Shown here: positions 38,626 to 50,940 of the stretch, one piece after another | Layout of the letters: each line of letters starts with the position of its first letter | How positions within the stretch are numbered: position 1 is the stretch's first letter | Source: Triplophysa rosa | Lineage: Eukaryota > Chordata > Actinopteri > Cypriniformes > Nemacheilidae | Direction of reading: 5' to 3' | Length of the DNA stretch: 64,000 bases | Assembly (NCBI RefSeq): GCF_024868665.1 | Contig: NC_079904.1 | Span: 21,373,530 to 21,437,529, forward strand | Notes under the pieces: generated by a model | The model's database searches: none | The model's input: only the letters and a program-made list of their open reading frames with translations | Told to the model about the DNA's origin: nothing | Made by a program: the position numbers and the translations under genes

Positions 38626-40658
38626 GTAACATTTGTGGCTTTGAAATGGGAGTCATGGTTGTTCAATGTAATAGCTTGGCCAAAAATGTCTTGAGGAGAA
38701 ATTTATTTGGTGGTCTATTTCCTGCATTATAATGAGATTTCAAGCATGCAAAAAGCACTCAAATGCATCATAAAAAATATATCAATATTCTCAGTCATTA
38801 TATTCTAGCTCTTCTAAGTCAGGGGTTCCCAAACTTGATTTTTGTAACTTTTGTGTTTTTAGTGTCAATTATTTTTATTTTCCCATTGTACTGGAAGAAC
38901 GAAATATAAGTAATTGCAATACCAAAATACTTTAAGCTGTTGGTTGATGCAACTCACGAAAGCAGTCTGAATTATTTGGTTACGAATCTGAAATCATGCG
39001 GACTACTATTGTGATACTTCCATGGAGATTTTCTGTTCTTATAATAGTCTAAAAGTCTCATTGTAATGCAGTTTAAGGAGCCATCAGTACATTATTTGAA
39101 ATGTCTCCTTTCATGTTCCTAAGCCTCACAAGTTTGGAACTACATGAAGGCTAGAAAATGCCGTAAAGACGGAATTTTTGAATTTTGTTGAACTGTTAAG
39201 CCCACTGGATATCACCTGCTCTCAAAGAAATAGAGGGTTGTACGCAAGGAACGACATCACTTTTCCACACACTTTATGCCCGTGCAATTTCTAATCTGCA
39301 TGTTTCAAGGCATGCAAATTTCCAAAAATGGAAACAGGTGTTCATAATTACAACACCGGTCTCCTCCTCATCGCGGGAACGGCGAAAAAACAGAACGAAC
39401 CCTACGAAGAGAAAAGCCAACGCCACTTAGCTCTCGATCGACTTGGCTTGTGTTTCTTTCATAATTGTACTCTGAAACGTTCATATGTGAGAGCAATCAA
39501 GCCTGGGCACCTGGTCTGCTCACAATGCTACCGCTTTTGTCCCTGCGATTAGCTCCGTGACATCTGGCCAGCTGCTTTCCAGAGGCTTTGAAAGGCAAAA
39601 GGAGGGCAGGGAGCGGGTTTCGGGTGGCATTGCGGCAGCTGTGGGAGAACCAGCCCTAGACCTCTGTGTATCTGTGACTCCCAGACTCAGGAAGTCAGCG
39701 ATGACGGACGAATACAAATTAGTTCATCAAATGCAGCAGAGGTTCGGTGTAGGAGGCCGTGCACTTCCTAGGGCATACTGAAATACCTAAAAAAAAAAGC
39801 TTCCTCTCGAAAACCCTTCACACTCAATTAATTTGGGTTCTCTGTCCCCCACTTTGATGTCTCTGTTGCTTCGGCTCCCTCCATGGGAAATCTGGCCCCT
39901 TCTTGTCCAATTAGAAAGCGGCTCTCCTCAGGGTTACTAGAGCTGTATTCAAAGGCAGGCCTTTCAAAAGACAGAGTGCTGTAAAATGACCAACACACGG
40001 CGCATGAGGGACAGCCAGGAGTATTCAGGCTAACGCTGCTATGACAAGTCAATTAAATTCCAACCGGATGTCGTAGGAAAGAGCCATCGCCTTAGGTCGC
40101 AAGGCTAAATATACCATCTAGAAAATGTGTTTCGCCTATATGTTGATAATAACGCTGCACATACTGATGCCAGCGACTGGAGGTGTGCGGTGGCTTTTGT
40201 TGGAACTCTTGCATCATTCCATCTCAAAGATATGAAGTAATCGTATAATGATGTAGTCAATGTGAAACGTTCATCCAGGACACAGTATTTTTAAATGATG
40301 AGCTATTTTTATGCAGGTTTGAGGATGTGTACAGAATCTCTGCTGGATCGTGTGTGTGTGTGCGTTTTTAGAGAATAGAGAATATAACCATGTTCTGTCA
40401 TGAAGAAAGCTGCTGTGATCAAATAACCCAGCATTTGATTACCAGATATTTGTTTCTGTGTTGTTGTTGTTTTTTTGTTCAAACAAGATGGGAATTTGCA
40501 ATTTGGGTGGATTGTCAAATTAGCTAGAACACACTTTTGAAACAAAAGAGAGTGTTGGGGATGTTTTAGAAGAATCTGAGGGATTATTTTGATCACATCT
40601 ATCTCCATCCATCCATCCATTGATCCATCCGTCTTTCTATGACATCATTGTCTTCAAT

Positions 40659-40958
40659 GAGAGATGCACCGATACTAAATTTCTCCACTGATAGCAATAG
40701 CCGAGTATTCGGAGTGAAATCTGCCGATATCAATACTGAAGATTAAAATGATATTTCTTAAATTTCTGAATGTTATTAATTCATATGTTGACTATAAATA
40801 TTGAACATCAAACTGGCGATGTTTCGAAGCATTTTCTTTACGGAGCACAAATTCATTGCATTTTCCTGTCCTATTTTGATTGACAGGATATATTGCCACT
40901 GATTATTGGCTTTTATTGACTGATACCCATTATCGGCCAATATATCGGTGCATCTTTA
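40659..40958 (+). mobile_element. hAT-like MITE, 'GATGCACCGATA' family, with target duplication
   Basis: The 300-bp element runs from GAGAGATGCACCGATACTAA to TATCGGTGCATCTTTA. Flanks TCTTCAAT (40651-40658) and TCTTCAGT (40959-40966) agree at 7 of 8 positions, consistent with an aged hAT 8-bp duplication. The terminal repeats are about 16 bp. There is no open frame of note. Confidence 0.87.
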
Positions 40959-43421
40959 TCTTCAGTAATCAAATATACAGTAGTTCATTTTTACACATCC
41001 AACGCATTAACAATATCCGCCAGATCTAATGCCGTTGGTCTGTCGTTTCTTTTTGTATTTTCCTTATATGGCGTCAAATGTTCTCACAAAGCTTCTCTGC
41101 ACGTCTGTAAAGATGAAAACGATGCTTGTCTCGTTACAATTTTGAGTGAATCATGACTTAAATTTCTGTCTGTTATTCACGCAAAGCTTTCTGATGACTT
41201 TAAAAGACTCGTAAAAGAGAACACAAATCATACAGACTACTTTTTATGGTAATTTATATGCGTTTTTGGAGCTTGAGAGTTACAATCACCATCATCTCAT
41301 TCCTCATCCGTGTGTTGAAAAACTCGCAAAAAGTAAAACGGCTCTGAAGCGACCTTAGGGGTAATATTGAAGACAGGATTTTGCTTTTGGGCAAACTGTT
41401 CCTTTTATATTGCTCCTGTAAAACAGTATTGTTTATCTTAATACTTTATTTCTTTATTTATAGTTTGGGACATTTTATCAGAAAAATATTTGATGTATGG
41501 TTGTAGACAGGAAACAAAGTACAACAAAACTGAACGTGCTATTTAGATTATTTATGTATTAAATGCAAGTGATTCATCGTAAAGAAATGCTGAAGGAAGA
41601 TTAACGTTTCTCTCGCAGCTGATCAATAGAAACATTTAACATTTAAAATCCTGTAGGCTTTTTATTGTAAGCATTTTTAATAATGATATATTTTTTTAAT
41701 TATTTAGCATTTTTGAAATGGGTAAGAAACCACTGAAGTCATACATTAGCTACCATCCTATACAAACACCTTATTCTTCTTAATATACTAGCAGTTACTA
41801 GTACATACTACCTACTATTAAAAAAAATATACGAGACGCAGACTTCAAGAGGTCTTTTAAACGCATAGTATGCTACATTGTCACATGACCTCATCGTGTC
41901 ACATGCTTAATTCAGCAGTGTCAGATATTACACCATGAGTCAAGATAATTTGCCTCGATAATCGAATTCTGAGTAAAAATAACTCTGCTTTTGGCAGATA
42001 CAGTATGTAAAAATTGTGACTATTATTGCATCCAGTCCATTTGTCATTGTCACAATGAAAGCGCACCGTATAGGTGGCATACATTATTCCACACGGTCTG
42101 CTTGGAGCTTATTCCATGCATACATCAAATATGCATACTGCATAGTGTATATACTGCAAAAAGGTAATGGTTAGTAGTATGCAACGCTTGTTTGCTTATT
42201 TCTCTTCAACACCGTCAGTAGACAACATTACTCTGTGAGATCATCAGGACGTATCGCCCCTTTCAATTCAATCAATGATATTTCGTATTGGCCTCAGTTA
42301 CACGCCACTGCCGTGAGTCGATGCTTATTAAAAGGTCAATGAATTTGACTCTAATTTTCATTAAAGCGCTGCCTCGGATGACGTTTATCTTTTGTGCCGG
42401 TCCTCGGCTCTCTTCATCCATTTTTCAATTGCAGATTTGGTAATTTCCTCTTTGCTCATTATTTCACACCGTCTCTCTTGCATTCGCACACACGCGCTCA
42501 TACGCTGGTAATACGGAGGACATTCAGTGGTTGTAATTTGACAATTATTGATTTCAGTTTCTCAGTTAAAGGCTGTGCCATCTCTCGAGTAATTACAGGC
42601 TAGGATTCAGACTCTTAGACTGAATAGCACTTGAAATGCTTCACCTCGGTGATTCTCGGCGTTCTCGCTCCGCTCAATAAACCGCTACCCTATCCACGCA
42701 GCTGTGTTTTCATGGCACGGTGTGAGAACTTTCAGCAGGCCCATGATTCCCTAGATTAGCCAAAGCCAATAGCGCTACTAGAAATATCGAATGTAAACAC
42801 ATTCAACATAAAGCATTATGGGTAAAAACACAAAGATGTGTTCATTTCTGAATTAAGCTATAGTCAAATACATTTTTAAGCTTAAATTGTAATAAAATTC
42901 CTAGATTGTTCGTTTTGGTGAGTGAGGCAGATTCGCAAAGGCAACAAAGCTCCAGGTGCTTACGTCACAGTGTACAGCACACAGATTCAGTTGATGGACT
43001 CTGGCTGGTGTGTGTGTTTACTCTGAAGAAACAGGTGGCAGAAGAGCTAATGGAAGGGAAGCAACAGGGTCATGCACCTCCTTTGGGTCGCTGGGAATTC
43101 TTTTGCCTCCCTCAATAACTCTATTATTTTTCCATGAAGCCATCAGTATTTCAATGGCTGTCTGTTGAGTAGGTGATGCTACGATCACTCTATCAGTTGC
43201 TTTAGGAACACACAGGCGACATGGCTTTCCCTTCAATATAATCAGTAATGATGCAATGACATAGAACGTGTACAGATAATCAGAATTTGATGATAATGAA
43301 ATCAAGACTGATGATCAATGGACAAGAAGCTAAAACGTGACAATTCCCACTCAGTCTGCTTTAGTCTGATTGAAAATCGTATTAATATTGCATTTATACG
43401 ATGACAAGGATTAATCTGTTA

Positions 43422-44154
43422 TAGAGATGCACCGATACTAAATTTCTCCACCGATACCGATAGACGATTATTCAAAGTGATACCTGCCGATATCGATTCA
43501 CTTTTTGAATGTTGTTCATTCATATAATGACTATTAATATCGAACATCAAACTGGCGATGTTTTGTTGCATTTTTCTGTTCTCTTTTGATTGACAGAATT
43601 AGGCCTGTGACGATATATATCGCGATTCACACTAATTATACCTGTCTATGTCGATTCTGAAATCGCAAAGGCTTAGATTCTGTTTTATGCACAGCTCTTC
43701 TGTGAACTACGGCTCTTTGATCAGTAGGAAGTACTGCTCGATCTAAAATCACTACGGCTGCGTTCGAAATGGCATACTTCCTTATAGTAGGCAAAATGTA
43801 GTAGGTGAACGAATAGTATGTCCGATCCGTCAGTATTCATAAAACAGTAGGCGAGAAATATCCGGGTGGTGGAGAATTTCTCGTGAGATTCGGACGTGCG
43901 TATACTAATGTTGCATCCGAATACGCCTACTCGAGAGCGCCCTCTGGCTTTCGGGATGTGGCGGCGTTTAACCGTAATCCATTGAGAAACTGAGCATAAA
44001 AATTACACGATATATCATCCCAGCCCTAGACAGAATACATCAGCCCTGATCATCGGCTGGTTTTAAATTATCGTCCGATAGCCGATAGTGTGAAAAAATG
44101 CTTTTATGGACTGATACCAATTATTGACCGATACAGTATATTGGTGCATCTCTA
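43422..44154 (+). mobile_element. hAT-like MITE, 'GATGCACCGATA' family, split by another element
   Basis: The left terminal repeat TAGAGATGCACCGATACTAA and the right terminal repeat TATTGGTGCATCTCTA are both present. Family words run from 43422 to 43599 and resume at 44037. The gap is the separate element at 43600-44028. The flanks (ATCTGTTA and TTGGTATC) do not match, so the original target duplication has decayed or one end has been altered. Confidence 0.83.
43600..44028. mobile_element. Nested hAT-like element with perfect 8-bp target duplication
   Basis: The left end TAGGCCTGTGACGATATAT is mirrored by the right end ATATATCATCCCAGCCCTA, pairing at about 14 of 19 positions. GACAGAAT flanks it perfectly at 43592-43599 and 44029-44036. 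The 429-bp interior includes a stretch (about 43750-43980) starting GGCTGCGTTCGAAATGGCAT that resembles yet another fish repeat, so there may be a third level of nesting. The element is younger than its host at 43422-44154. Confidence 0.85.
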
Positions 44155-44654
44155 TTGGTATCGTTTATTGACATTTTGGTATTATGACCACTGTAATACA
44201 GAATAAAGGGCAAACTTTTATATTTTTTGAGGTATGGCAGGTTTATTTTAGTCAACATCCAAACTTTAAAGAAAGCACATATTGAATTCTGGTTAGGTGT
44301 CTGGCACTTGGAGTAGCAACTAGCATCAGGAAATTCATGAAGCACAAACTTATGTTTGTCCTTGGTTGTCTTGGCGATCAGCGTCTCTGAACGAGGGTTT
44401 TCACACTGTTCACCTTTTGTACAATTTCCTACATTTTGTCCTTTGCTAATAACAGTGGAATTCGGTGTGTGGTACGGCAAAATATTAATCGCATTAATGT
44501 TGACATATTGACATTTTTGTTTACAGGTGCATGCTGAAATTCAGCATTGATATTAGAGTAAATCTGAGTTAAGTTTGATTTCATTATAATCATTTAATCA
44601 AACTCTTATTTTTAATTTAAGGAAACCTTGCAGTTAACCAAAAGCAACCTTCAT

Positions 44655-44835
44655 TCTTCAAAATAAAGGTGCTTAAAAGGTTCTTCACAGCGATGCCATA
44701 GAAGAACCATTTTTGGCTCCACAAAGAAAGTTTTTTTAAAGACTCTTTCTTACCTTTTAATAATCCGAAGAACCTTTTTCGCCACGAAGGACATTCTGTG
44801 AAACAAAAAGGTTCTTCGAAATGAGGAATAAAAAT
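44655..44835. repeat. Interspersed repeat with AAGGTTCTTC ends
   Basis: AAAAGGTTCTTCACAGCGAT, then GCCATAGAAGAACCATTTTT on one side, and GAAGAACCTTTTTCG with AAAAAGGTTCTTCG on the other, give several internal inverted pairs. Terminal and inner AGAAGAACC/GGTTCTTC words recur. This word set is common in fish genomes. No target duplication was located. Confidence 0.6.
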
Positions 44836-47800
44836 AGCACTAAATGCTTTGTTTATCAGCATACTTACTCCTTTAAATTGTATTTTTTCCAAATATTTGG
44901 GCCATTAATTCTTTTATAATTGTTCAATTTAAAATTGTGCTAGATGAATCAGAAATCCTCCTGTTGTTTTTTCATAACACCAAAAATGGTGGTGGTGGGG
45001 TATAAAAGATGAATAGCGCACACGCACACAAATATCCCGCTGATAAAGAACAGCCATAACAAATTCTCCAGCAAAAACCTCAGCCGGATACGGAGACCAC
45101 AACAAATCACGTTGTGGTTGCCAAAATACAATTGTGCAACTGAGGAACACAATCTCTCCCGCCGTGTTAATGCCACAAACCTGAAGATGGAGGTTGGCTT
45201 TAGAATTGTCCAAATGAGACCTTTGTAGCCAAGGTTACGTTGTGATCCACCGAGGATGGACATTCCCCGATGTGGGATGAAATTCCATGTTACGACAGAC
45301 TTCCGTAGAGCCGCGATGAATGGGCAACAGAAGCGATTCTAACGTTGTTTGTATGCTTTCAGCATCTGTTGATGGCCCCCTGCCGCAAATCTCTGGCACT
45401 GACAGAGAACAACTGACACCTCGCCAACATTTGTTTTGACTAAAGCGGTGCCATCTGAGGGGAGTGATTCAGATATTATTCTAGCGGGAAACCTACACAA
45501 ACGTGTTGATAGATGGGTAGAAACACACACTAATGTCTCGCTGATCTGAGCTCTTCTGTTGCCCTGAGCTTTTAGAAAAAAAGAAAATATGACACTCCGG
45601 GGTTGTATTGGGAAAAATGTAGAATTGAAGAAGTGGCCACACACCACATGATGTAAGATTTGAAATGGAATGACGAACTGAAACGCAAAACTCAGGAGAG
45701 GATTATTATTAGTTATGCAAATTATATGATATCATTAATTGTGAAAAGTCTTTCCTGATATGTAGAATACATTTTTATTTCAAACGAAACTAAATCATTT
45801 TACAAAAACACAGACTTTATACAAATGTTGACATCAAAATCTTTTTGTGAATTAATTTCATTAAGCTAGAATTACATATGTGAAATATTTGGGGAGGGTA
45901 TGGCCATTTTATTTTAACCTTGTTTGAAGGTTAAAAAGCAGCACTATAACGGCCATCATGATATGTGTTCACGTTCATACGAGAGAGAGCGAGCGCTGGC
46001 GAAGCGTCTGATCTCTAAAATGAGTCTAACCCTCAAGCTCTCCTGGATCTCTCCTATATGTAAGCCTCCATCCAGGAAAGCCACTCCAGCCCCGGGCTCG
46101 CACACGCCACCCGTTTGGATCAAAGACATCGGCAGCCCTGCGAGCTACTTATTACTCCCCCTGCCAGCCTTTACCTCGCCCACGTCCCCCGTTCTCAGCC
46201 AGCACTAACCTGCCGCTTTGAAGCCCCTTTTCTGCCTGTTTAAATAGGAAAGCTGAAGAAAAGCAGGGCCTCATATTGCCACCGGCCTCATCCATTTAAC
46301 ATCCCCGTCACTGTGGAAGCTTTGTGTTTCTGAATAGCACTTCCATTCTATGGACTTTCTTTCTCTTTTTCTGAAGTTCTGAAAAAGTGCACTGTGACTC
46401 GGCGCTCACTGGCTTATTTAGCTTAGTGTTGAGTAACTTTGCTCTTTTGAAGTCCTTTTTACATGTTTTATACTCTCATGCTGTTGGGTGGTTTTTCTGT
46501 TTTTTTACTATTACAGTATCTCCAGAGAACTTCTAAACGGTATCTTTTTTTTTTTTCAGCTTGGAGAGTGGAATCGCATTGTACTGCGGTACTCTGACAT
46601 TAAAAGAAATAGGCTAGTTTTTTTTTATGTACTCACTTTCTTGTTTTTTTCCCCCAAATCTGCACGACAGTCCTACCTCTGCACAACACAAACATCATTT
46701 TTTTTCCATGCAATGAAGTGAATGGAAACAGCCATCAGATCAGACCTAAAAATGTCATATGTCATTTATACTCCGTCATTCATGTTTGATCACAATAACC
46801 CCTCCAGGTGACATGTCATGCCGTATATATAATGGCAAACGTCATTGGCCCTGCACACCTCTTGACCAAACGTAATGCAACTCATTTAAATGTTTGGTAT
46901 TCAGCACCAACGCAAAAGAGATTTGAAGGCAAAGAGTATCAAAATTGTGAATTTAGCTTTAGTTTCATTCAGAGATTTTGTTATTTTTATTATTTCTTGT
47001 ATTTTGAAAGGTTAACCAAAACAAAAAGTTTAATGGGTAAAGCTCCAACAATTGATGTATTACTTCTTTTACTGTATATATGGGACAATCTACAGAAGTG
47101 GTGCAAATTTAAAATTGAGGTTGTTTTTATCTTTCCTTCCAATTTTTTCTTTGGAATTTTTTCTTTTCTTTGTTTGTTCTGAAATGTGTACATTTACTAA
47201 GGCAATCTTTTTTAAGCCGTTCCACAATTTTAGAACATTTTAATACTGGTCAGTACCAAAAATCAATAGAAAATTTAATAAGCAAGGATTTTTCATTTAT
47301 GTTTTTTATCATGAAATTAATAATTTTATTACATTTTTTAGAACATGTATGTGCAATTAAGCTATTTCAGAACTATTTTCTTTTTCCTCTTAGTTCAATT
47401 TATGCAGCAAATGAGAAAATCAATCTCTTTTTTTCGTTGGTAAAGGGTCTCTCCATGTCCCTGTTTTTTTTTTTTTGGTGGGAAGATTTAATTTTACTGG
47501 TCACATGGTTTGGGGTGAAGACAAATATTTAAGCAATCCAGAGAGAATTTTTGTGTGTGTTTCAGTATTGACAAAATATAGCAATTTTCTAATTCTAAAT
47601 AAATATATTAAAATTTAAAAGAGCAGAAAAACCATGTCAGTTAAATTTCATAAAAAGTTGACAACGCACATTAGGATAAGGTGTTTAAAAAAAGTGAAAA
47701 ATAATTTACGTGTTCATTTTCTGGGTGAAATTAAGAGTGTAAGACTGTGGAAACATGCCATTCAGTAGAGAAGAAAACCGCTACATTTAAAGATATGTTT

Positions 47801-47859
47801 ACATGAATATTTATCCTCCCTCTTGATTTTTGCAACTATGCGTCAGTTGTCTATTTATA

Positions 47860-48202
47860 TCTTTTTTAAACATACATACAATTCTACAATTTTGTAATTT
47901 TTTCACGTCTAATGTCCAGAAAACTGTAATTTTATGGAATTTTACAGATTTTTCACAGATTTTCTCAATTTTTCAAAAACCGTCAATTTATAAACAAGAC
48001 TGCAAATTTACAAGAAAAACAGGAAATATATTTACAGGGAAAATAAATTTACGGTATGTTTTTTTACAGTCTGCTTTTGAAATACGGCCAAAAACCATCA
48101 ATTACAGAAAAAGACCGCAAATTTACAAGATAAACAATGGAAACTGTAATTTTACAGGGAAAACCTCAGCTGCCAGGAAATTTTTATTTCTTTCTCAGTG
48201 TA
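47860..48202. mobile_element. 'CACTGTAAAAA' type element, degenerate copy
   Basis: Repeated words CTGTAATTTTA, GCAAATTTACAAGA, CGGCCAAAAACC and CAGCTGCCAGGAAAT match the copy at 7431-7800 in the same orientation. The right end TTTCTCAGTGTA resembles the ACAGTGTA terminus of the family. The left end is unclear. The 135-codon frame across it is a by-product of low complexity. Confidence 0.52.
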
Positions 48203-49208
48203 TGTATGGGGGCCAGAATTTTGCACCTCTTCTGTAGAATGACTCATATATTCAAATCAGCACAACCCAAGATGGCAGATGTTCAGTTCCCTCAAACAGG
48301 CCTATAACCTCACTCCAGTCAGACAAAGAGATATAAGAAAGTCCACATAATGTCAGAATATAGCAGTGGCCCGGTGTCTCCGAGGGTTCGCAGGGACCCC
48401 AGCGGCGGCAGCAACAGCAGGCTTCGCACCAGGCTGGTAATGATCTCATCTGTATGCAGTATCTTCCTCAAATCTGTGTCATCACAAGCCTTATTTCCCA
48501 GCTGGTTTAGAGCTCCTACACATTATCTCTTTTTATGTCTTTCCCTCTGTCTCTCAGTCAACCTCATTCTCTCTTTCCCTTACAAATACTTTGTGAAGCG
48601 TTCTTCAGCCCCTTGAAATGTGAAAGCATGTGATGTCCAGTGGGAACAGATTTACACCCAATTTTAAAGATTGCAGCGCAGGAGATCGTCCTCTTACAGC
48701 TGCGCTGTGGGATTTGTGCTTCAATTGAATTTATAGAATGCCTTTGAATTTTACAGTTGTCTATATACTGTCATAATGGGTCTCATTGACTAATAATTGC
48801 ATGCGAGTGTTGTTTAAACAGGTGCGTACGCACATCATTTGGCTGTGCTGTCGTTCTGAATCTGGATAGATGCTCAATGATTTTAATTTGCATATGTAAT
48901 TGGCATAATAAACACACAAACCATATACAGTAAATATAAGGATGCTCCGCACAACTTCTTCAGTACAATACACAGTTAGTGAATGAAACCCACAATTTGA
49001 ATGTAATGTGTGATTCTTCTTACAATGTTGTCTGTGTTAACCTGTTTGAGTTACTAATTGATAAAAAATGCTTTATAACTGTCGTTAACCTTAGAATGAA
49101 ACCTAAACTGCCTATGATAACAAGACCTAAATCATCTTAAACAGGGCTAAACCTTTTTAAACAGTGTATAAATGTGAAATGTGCTAAGATGTCTTTCAAA
49201 CTTTAAAG

Positions 49209-49298
49209 GCAACAGCGACATTGAGCGTTATCAAATGGCTAATAAGAAAATCCCGTTCAAATATACCCGGCCGGTCGAAGATTGGCTACATGAGAAAG
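49209..49298 (+). CDS. nrxn3: Neurexin-3 SS4 alternative cassette exon (90 nt)
   Basis: The exon is exactly 90 nt, enters and leaves in phase 1, and so can be skipped or included without changing frame. It adds 30 residues (starting [10 protein letters not shown], ending [10 protein letters not shown]) at the position of splice site 4 in LNS6. In known neurexins this insert reduces binding to LRRTMs and some neuroligins and allows cerebellin binding. The [12 protein letters not shown] core matches the neurexin-3 version of the insert. The acceptor is weak: ATGTCTTTCAAACTTTAAAG has a broken pyrimidine tract and AAAG instead of CAG, as expected for a regulated exon. The donor is GTAACC. Confidence 0.93.
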
Positions 49299-50629
49299 GT
49301 AACCCTCACAAAACCCTTCAGTGTTGATTTGTTTTCGTTGCTTTAAGTTTGCGTTCATATACTCCTTGTCATGCCGTTTCGTTATATGCTTGTCCAAGCA
49401 GTTCTGAACCTCAGCCCTAATTAACCTAAACTTTCATAATTTACCCCCATTACGTAATATTTTCGTTGAGTATTATTTTGTATGTGGATTGTGATCCTCT
49501 TTGGTTATTCCATCAGTTCATTGACCAGTTAAAGGGACTGGGAACTAAGAAAAGCTACTCGAATCCAGCTCAAACTCCTTCACAAAACTCAGCGGCACCC
49601 AGACTGTTTGCTTGTCACTTTTAGAGATGCACCGATATATCAGCCAAATATCGGTATTGGTATTGGCCGATAGTTCAAAAACCGTCAATGATCAGGGCCG
49701 ATATTTCCTGTCAATCAAAAGAGGACAGGAAAATGTAATGCATTTTTTTTTAGAAAATGTTAAGAAACGTCACCAGTTTTTGATTTTGAATTAATAACAT
49801 TCAGAAAGTTAATAAATATTCATTTAATTTTCAGAATTGGAATTGGCAGATTTCACTCTGAATAATTGGTGGAGAAATTTAGTATCGGTGCATCTTTAGT
49901 AACTTTTCATTGGAATGATCTTCTATGTTGGTGTTCGTATAGTACAAAATCCGAAGCCTTAAAATGCATCACGAGATAACAAACTGTCGGCAGAGCATTT
50001 GCTGACTCGATTGTGTGCCAAGGCGATGATGAATTCGATCGACAATTCTTCATTTTCATTGAAGAAAGATGAAAGGGCGGAGTGTACCGTTGATCAAAAT
50101 TACCATTAAAGTCCTTTGCATTATAACGCTAGGATTATTAAATGCGTTTAAAGGTCATTGCCTAAACTACATAAGATGATTATAAAGTCCCTTTAACACT
50201 GTCTAAAGCCACTTTGAAATCCCATTAGTGGTTCTACATGCATGAATCAACATGATATTTCTTTGATATGAATGAGCTTTTCTCCATTCCCACTGCAATG
50301 AGAATTGTAAATGTGTCATCGCTTTAATCGGCCTGCAGTTATGTGAATTTTCACCATTTCTATTTCTTACCGTTGAGTCATGAAAAAGCATTTGGAATTG
50401 GCCCCAAAACATTTGCATGAGAAAGCATCTCACAATGAAGACGCTACGGATTCAGTACAGAACTGCAGTAAAGAAATGCTACTCTTCATTTGTAATGCTA
50501 TGGTTGCTTTAAAAACTCACACGTCCGACACGCAGTTCATTAAATAGCTAAACAGGACGTGAAGTAAGGGAATGGAGCGTGAAACCAAACCTTTCTGACT
50601 GCGTATTTCCTCGCTGCTCTTTCCCTCAG
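49299..50629 (+). other. nrxn3: Short nrxn3 intron 3' of the SS4 exon (1.3 kb)
   Basis: The intron runs from GTAACC to the strong acceptor CTGCTCTTTCCCTCAG. In mammals, SAM68/SLM proteins bind U(U/A)AA-type motifs near SS4 to promote skipping. TTAA and TAAA words occur here (for example CTAATTAACCTAAAC at about 49418 and TTATTAAATGCG at about 50133), but at a density I cannot call enriched by eye. The intron holds the hAT-like element at 49622-49898 and otherwise looks unique, with no exon. Confidence 0.7.
49622..49898 (-). mobile_element. hAT-like MITE, 'GATGCACCGATA' family, in the SS4-proximal intron
   Basis: The 277-bp element runs from TAGAGATGCACCGATATATC to GTATCGGTGCATCTTTA. The flanks GTCACTTT (49614-49621) and GTAACTTT (49899-49906) agree at 7 of 8 positions. 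The internal order is reversed relative to the copies at 36965 and 40659. It begins 323 bp after the donor of the SS4 cassette exon. Confidence 0.87.
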
Positions 50630-50940
50630 GTCGTCAGCTGACCATTTTTAACACCCAAGCCACCATCTCGATAGGCGGCAATGACCGCAAGCGTCCGTAT
50701 CAAGGCCAGCTTTCGGGGCTCTATTACAACGGTCTGAAGGTTCTCAACATGGCAGCTGAAGGTCATGCCAACATCAAGATTAATGGCAGCGTGAGGTTGG
50801 TGGGGGAAGTGCCCACTAGCAGGAGTCCCTCACGCACCACCACCTCTATGCCACCGGAGATGTCCACCACTTTCATCGAGACCACCACCACCCTGTCGAC
50901 CACCACCACCAGAAAACAGCGCTCACCGCCCACTATTCAG
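50630..50940 (+). CDS. nrxn3: Neurexin-3 exon: C-terminal LNS6 and start of the stalk
   Basis: This 311-nt exon enters in phase 1 and ends on a codon boundary before GTAGGA. It therefore joins in frame to either the SS4 exon or directly to the exon ending at 38625. The first part encodes [37 protein letters not shown] and [14 protein letters not shown], completing the LNS6 beta-sandwich; INGS is a potential N-glycosylation site. The last 40 or so residues are Thr/Ser/Pro-rich ([18 protein letters not shown], then a TTTTRK run), the start of the O-glycosylated stalk. PPEMSTT and the Thr runs followed by TRK match neurexin-3. The later exons for stalk, membrane span and PDZ-binding tail lie beyond the window. 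Confidence 0.95.

Larger units (their letters stand above)
38626..49208 (+). other. nrxn3: nrxn3 intron before the SS4 exon, 10.6 kb
   Basis: The intron has the donor GTAACA at 38626 and the acceptor CTTTCAAACTTTAAAG at 49193-49208. It holds the repeats listed at 40659, 43422 (with a nested element at 43600), 44655 and 47860. Elsewhere (38626-40650, 40960-43420, 44840-47850, 48203-49190) the DNA looks unique or AT-rich, with a CATCCATCCATC microsatellite (about 40603-40621) and a TGTGTGTG run (about 40351-40365). Region 41750-42190 is dense in AGTATGC/GCATACT words. No exon is supported; the frame at 48350-48616 lacks splice or family support. Confidence 0.8.

Noticed and set aside
45924..46208. 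94-codon frame with Pro-rich C-terminus as a possible exon
   Set aside because: The Pro/Ser-rich run comes from C-rich DNA, no acceptor or donor flanks it in frame, and it does not resemble the neurexin stalk.
48350..48616. 88-codon frame with an Arg/Ser-rich start and a GTAATG that could be a donor
   Set aside because: There is no matching acceptor, no neurexin similarity and no reason for an extra exon between LNS6 exons.
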